Source: Actinomycetota bacterium (GTDB lineage Bacteria > Actinomycetota > Actinomycetes > Actinomycetales > Actinomycetaceae). From it: a stretch of DNA of 8,859 bases. The translations under genes and the position numbers were made by a program. Of the stretch, positions 6,975 to 8,859 are shown in pieces. Within the stretch, counting starts at the first letter, position 1. Each line of letters starts with the position of its first letter. The notes beneath the pieces are model-generated. The model had not been told where the DNA came from and ran no database searches. It saw only the letters and a list, made by a program, of their open reading frames with translations. The DNA lies in NCBI GenBank assembly GCA_019425105.1, contig JAHYYD010000084.1, forward strand, positions 1 to 8,859, in the 5' to 3' direction.

Positions 6975-7583
6975 GTGAGTACTCCGAACGCGCCCCGCAC
7001 TGCCCTCACCCCGCGCCAGCGATTCCTGCGCGAGCGCCAGCAGCGTCAAAACACGACGTTCGCCATCATCGGTGTCGTGATGTTAGTGGCCGCGGTGGTG
7101 GCCTCCCTCGTGTTCACGGGCATCATCCCCGTCCCCTTTGGCAATGACTTTTCGGTGAAGATCAAGTACGCCGAAACCGGCGATATTCCTTGCCCGACCG
7201 CGAACGCGAAGCCCGTCGCCCCCGGTCAGGTGTCCGTTATGGTCATCAACACGACGCAGCACCAGGGCCTGGCATCCAAGGCGACGGACATGCTCACAAC
7301 CGCTGGATTCCAGACGGCGGAGCCCGCGAACTCGGACGTCGAGTACACCGGCAAAGTGCGCATTACCGCCGGTCCGAACGCGGTGGATAACGCCTACTCG
7401 GTGGCGCGTTTCTTCCCCGGCGCGCACGTGCGCCTCTCCGACGCGCAGGATTCCACCGTGACCGTCGAGCTGGGAACCTTCTACGACGACGTGATGAGCG
7501 CCGAAGACGTGCAGCGAGTCCTGAAGTCCACGGATCCCATCGAGCAGCCCACTAAGTGCCGTCCGATGTCGGGATCAAAGTAG
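6975..7583 (+). CDS. Single-pass membrane protein with LytR_C domain
   Basis: 202 residues from the GTG at 6975. A short basic N terminus (RTALTPRQRFLRERQQRQ) precedes one helix at about 29-48, so the remainder should lie outside the membrane. Residues about 86-178 fit the LytR_C domain: VSVMVINTTQHQGLASKA, then GFQTAEP, then a VTVELGTFYDD ending. This domain occurs alone or at the C terminus of LytR-CpsA-Psr cell-wall ligases; here no LCP catalytic domain is present, so the protein is not itself a ligase and probably has an accessory or binding role in the envelope. Cysteines in DIPCPT and TKCRP could pair. An in-frame ATG-less extension to a GTG at 6918 exists, but it would place the -10 element inside the coding region; the start at 6975 fits the membrane topology and promoter better. 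The gene ends with its own terminator and stands alone. Confidence 0.82.
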   Translation: MSTPNAPRTALTPRQRFLRERQQRQNTTFAIIGVVMLVAAVVASLVFTGIIPVPFGNDFSVKIKYAETGDIPCPTANAKPVAPGQVSVMVINTTQHQGLASKATDMLTTAGFQTAEPANSDVEYTGKVRITAGPNAVDNAYSVARFFPGAHVRLSDAQDSTVTVELGTFYDDVMSAEDVQRVLKSTDPIEQPTKCRPMSGSK

Positions 7584-7607
7584 GACTTGTGACGACGCAA
7601 TAGATGG

Positions 7608-7636
7608 AAGGGCCGCCCCTCGGGGCGGCCTTTTTA
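7608..7636 (+). terminator. Strong intrinsic terminator after the LytR_C gene
   Basis: GGCCGCCCC (7611-7619) pairs with GGGGCGGCC (7622-7630), and TTTTTAT follows; a realistic loop is CTCG. A-A-G before the stem can pair into the T-run. It starts about 25 bases after the stop codon. Confidence 0.93.
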
Positions 7637-7682
7637 TAGTGATGAGCTTCGTTTCGGGGCTAAACGGCAAAATGGGGTTAAA

Positions 7683-7894
7683 GGACAAAACGTGTTGGTT
7701 TTGTGGCGACTTTTTGGCTTGCTTGTGGGGTTATAGGACACTGCGTGTTGCTGGAGGGGCGACTTTTCAGCTTGTTGATGCGGAAAAGTGGTGTCTTTAG
7801 TTGGTTGATACCAACTATGAGGATGGACAAATCGTGTTGCTAGCAGGGCGATTTTTCGGCTTTGTTGCGCGGGAAAGTCACGAATTTAGTTGGT
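7683..7894 (+). repeat. Three diverged tandem units (A, B, C) in an A+T-richer stretch
   Basis: Each unit opens with GGACA at 7683, 7736 and 7825, then CGTGTTG at 7691, 7744 and 7833, then GGCGA(C/T)TTTT and a CTTGTTG-like end near 7725, 7777 and 7867. Units B and C continue alike through GCGGNAAAGT to TTTAGTTGGT, so they share about 70 bases; unit A is shorter. Spacing is 53 and 89 bases. No convincing reading frame explains the conservation. It could be an eroded mobile element, a set of binding sites or part of a noncoding transcript. Confidence 0.62.
7799..7816. repeat. Small perfect hairpin inside the tandem units
   Basis: AGTTGGT, loop TGAT, ACCAACT: seven perfect pairs at the B/C junction. 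There is no T-run after it, so it is not a typical terminator. Unit C carries the same left arm (7888-7894) without the right arm. Confidence 0.55.
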
Positions 7895-8020
7895 CGTGTT
7901 TGCCTCGTTCCTGTGAATCCTGCATCGCGCCTGTGCGTGGGCGAACGCTTGGCCAGGTGTGGACATTCAGCGTCAGGGGTGCAGTTCGCTGAGGCGTGCT
8001 AGCCGCCTGCGTTCCTCGCC

Positions 8021-8170
8021 GCGCACGTGGACCCGCTGATTCGCACGTGGGCCCTCTAATGCGCACGTTAACCCGCCAATACGAGCATGGGTAGCCCGCC
8101 CACACTCCACATAGCGGGTTTACGTGCGACATAGCGGGTTAGCTCTCGCAATAGCGGGTTCGCGTGCGAA
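8021..8170. repeat. 20-bp-phase array that inverts at its centre
   Basis: Left half: units at 8021, 8041 and 8061, each 20 bases, with consensus CGCACGTNNACCCGCTAAT, and a weak fourth unit at 8081. Right half: units at 8111, 8131 and 8151, each beginning ATAGCGGGTT and mostly ending CGTGCGA, which is the reverse complement of the left consensus. Spacing within each half is exactly 20. The centre is near 8105. The spacing is close to two helical turns, as expected for repeated binding of a protein on one DNA face; alternatively the halves could fold into a long imperfect hairpin. Confidence 0.8.
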
Positions 8171-8228
8171 CGCGCAATGTGGCTGTCGGGTCGCTACCAC
8201 CCTGTCCAGGCGCCCGACAATGTGCGCG
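8171..8228. repeat. Imperfect inverted repeat
   Basis: CGCGCA (8171-8176) and TGTCGGG (8184-8190) match in reverse complement CCCGACA (8213-8219) and TGCGCG (8223-8228), with unequal spacers of seven and three bases between the blocks. It directly abuts the 20-bp array. Purpose unknown. Confidence 0.5.
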
Positions 8229-8252
8229 AGCAACCCATACCCCCGGGAACTG

Positions 8253-8325
8253 CCCAAAACGCAGACCACTTCGCCACTAGCAGCCCGTTTTCAGTGTTTT
8301 TCACCGAGGTGGTCTGCGTTTTGGG
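8253..8325. repeat. 73-bp stem-loop, 21-bp arms (H1)
   Basis: Arms 8253-8273 and 8305-8325 are reverse complements in 20 of 21 positions; the left arm begins CCCAAAACGCAGACCAC. The loop is 31 bases. There is no T-run after it, so it is not an ordinary terminator. Candidate for a small nonautonomous element or a structured RNA. Confidence 0.85.
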
Positions 8326-8356
8326 TGCCTCGCTCGTCAGGCAGGCCCCTTGACGG

Positions 8357-8430
8357 GGGGAATTGCACTACAAGAGGGTGCGACACGCCGGCGACACGCC
8401 GGTTGAGGGCTTCGTGTAGTGCAAAACCCC
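8357..8430. repeat. 74-bp stem-loop (H2) with an internal 11-bp tandem duplication
   Basis: GGGGAATTGCACTACA (8357-8372) pairs with TGTAGTGCAAAACCCC (8415-8430) in 14 of 16 positions, including a perfect 10-bp TTGCACTACA block. The loop holds GCGACACGCCG twice in tandem (8380-8390, 8391-8401), a recent slippage-type duplication. Confidence 0.8.
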
Positions 8431-8533
8431 CGCCGGCCACCGTCGTGGAGCGCACCTGCGGGTCCGGAAGGCCCCGCCCCAGTGCCCATGAGCGGGAAAA
8501 GCCCAGCAACAGGACCCAAGGGCGGCCCACTTC

Positions 8534-8676
8534 CGGTACAAAACTCTCCCAGCACACCCCTTCCCACCGCATGTGCGGTACAAAACTCTCCCAGCACACC
8601 CCTTCCCACCGCATGTGCGGTACAAAACTCTCCCAGCACGAGCCTCACGGCCCCACTTCCGGTAGAAAACTCTCCC
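8534..8676 (+). repeat. 42-bp tandem array with 17-bp core, four units
   Basis: Core CGGTACAAAACTCTCCC starts at 8534, 8576, 8618 and 8660, exactly 42 bases apart; the fourth core has one change (G for C). The first two 42-bp units are identical over their whole length, including the 25-base spacer; the third shares only its first 22 bases and then ends in CCCCACTTC, resembling the sequence just before the first core. Because the spacers are not unique, this is not a CRISPR array. Because 42 is a multiple of three, several frames stay open through it and give false repeat peptides. Confidence 0.9.
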
Positions 8677-8736
8677 TGTTCACCCGAAATGGCTCGATTT
8701 GGCGCTTTTTCTATATGCAGGGAGAGTTTTGTACCG
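8660..8736. repeat. 77-bp stem-loop (H3) joining the array to its inverted core
   Basis: The fourth core with its next two bases (8660-8678) pairs with 8718-8736 over 19 bases with one mismatch; the loop is about 39 bases, containing AAATGGCTCGATTT. Its size and layout match H1 and H2. Confidence 0.82.
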
Positions 8737-8777
8737 TTGTCACCGCCAAGAAGCTGAGCAGGGAGAATTTTGTACCG
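8720..8777 (-). repeat. Two inverted copies of the 17-bp core
   Basis: 8720-8736 is the exact reverse complement of CGGTACAAAACTCTCCC; 8761-8777 differs at one base. They are 41 bases apart, nearly the 42-base spacing of the forward units, so the whole block reads as four copies one way and two the other. Confidence 0.88.
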
Positions 8778-8825
8778 AACGTGAGGCAGAGTTGGGGCTC
8801 GCCAACAGGACACCAGGCCCCACCC

Positions 8826-8859
8826 GTGTGGAGGGTGCCGGAGGGACCGGTGTGGAGGG
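8826..8859 (+). repeat. GTGTGGAGGG direct repeat at the window edge
   Basis: GTGTGGAGGG occurs at 8826-8835 and 8850-8859, 24 bases apart, with GGAGGGACC between. It may be the start of a tandem array continuing past the window. I see no gene in 8778-8859. Confidence 0.45.

Larger units (their letters stand above)
7637..8859. other. 1.2-kb gene-free repeat island
   Basis: No frame here has a plausible start, ribosome binding site and protein-like composition together. Instead the stretch holds the diverged units (7683-7894), the inverting 20-bp array, dyads H1 to H3 and the 42-bp array described separately. 7895-8020 shows only a small AGGCG/CGCCT dyad (7992-8008), and 8431-8533 shows nothing clear. 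It begins right after a strong terminator, so it is not expected to be read from the left. Confidence 0.7.

Noticed and set aside
7801..7992. Small plus-strand open frame of 63 codons
   Set aside because: It starts with TTG, has no ribosome binding site, and runs through the diverged noncoding repeat units.
8253..8325. Integron attC site
   Set aside because: Size and hairpin form are suggestive, but the arm ends (CCCAAAAC and GTTTTGGG) do not fit the RYYYAAC and GTTRRRY core boxes, and there is no integrase gene or cassette structure.
8253..8430. Insertion-sequence ends or a MITE with target duplication
   Set aside because: The inverted arms fit in principle, but I could find no convincing flanking target-site duplication and no transposase in the window, so I report only stem-loops.
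8534..8777. CRISPR array
   Set aside because: The repeat is only 17 bp, two spacers are identical, copies also occur inverted, and no cas gene is present.
8291..8813. Minus-strand and plus-strand repeat-containing proteins (for example with MRWEGVCWESFVPH repeats)
   Set aside because: The repeat peptides arise because the 42-bp unit is a multiple of three and lacks stops in several frames on both strands; no frame has a credible start or composition.
1..8859. tRNA or rRNA genes
   Set aside because: No cloverleaf with a TTC-loop motif and no ribosomal RNA signature was recognised on either strand.

Overview
The window is high-GC DNA with short leaders, GTG starts, a leaderless-type promoter and G+C-rich hairpin terminators. 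Protein content (a class III ribonucleotide reductase activase, a variant-leucine-rich-repeat membrane protein, a membrane-anchored GH3 glycosidase, an acyl-CoA dehydrogenase-fold protein and a LytR_C protein) suggests a facultatively anaerobic actinobacterium, most likely Actinomycetaceae (Schaalia/Actinomyces-like). That placement is inference from protein style and base composition; no rRNA or marker gene is present.

Layout: (1) 1-748, the 3' part of an NrdG-type radical SAM activase, whose start lies left of the window. (2) 865-2106, a predicted cytoplasmic LRV domain, disordered linker, one membrane helix and an extracellular six-cysteine domain, ended by a near-perfect palindromic terminator. 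(3) 2382-5462, a 1026-residue GH3 glycosidase with circularly permuted domain order and a membrane helix at each end. It is lower in G+C than its neighbours and is bracketed by two copies of an 81-bp, terminator-containing direct repeat. (4) 5629-6774, on the minus strand, an acyl-CoA dehydrogenase-family protein that lacks the usual catalytic glutamate. (5) 6975-7583, a single-pass LytR_C-domain protein, divergent from the previous gene and probably translated from a leaderless mRNA, followed by a strong terminator. (6) 7640-8859, about 1.2 kb with no credible gene but densely packed with ordered repeats: diverged tandem units, a 20-bp-phase array that inverts at its middle, three stem-loops of 73-77 bp, and a 42-bp-period array whose 17-bp core reappears inverted.

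How the parts relate: the genes do not form one pathway. The activase would serve anaerobic dNTP synthesis; the LRV protein, GH3 enzyme and LytR_C protein all point to the cell surface. The simplest history is that genes (2) and (4) were once convergent neighbours sharing one terminator, and that the GH3 gene was later inserted between them with duplication of that terminator region. The repeat island at the right is the part least explained by known gene content.
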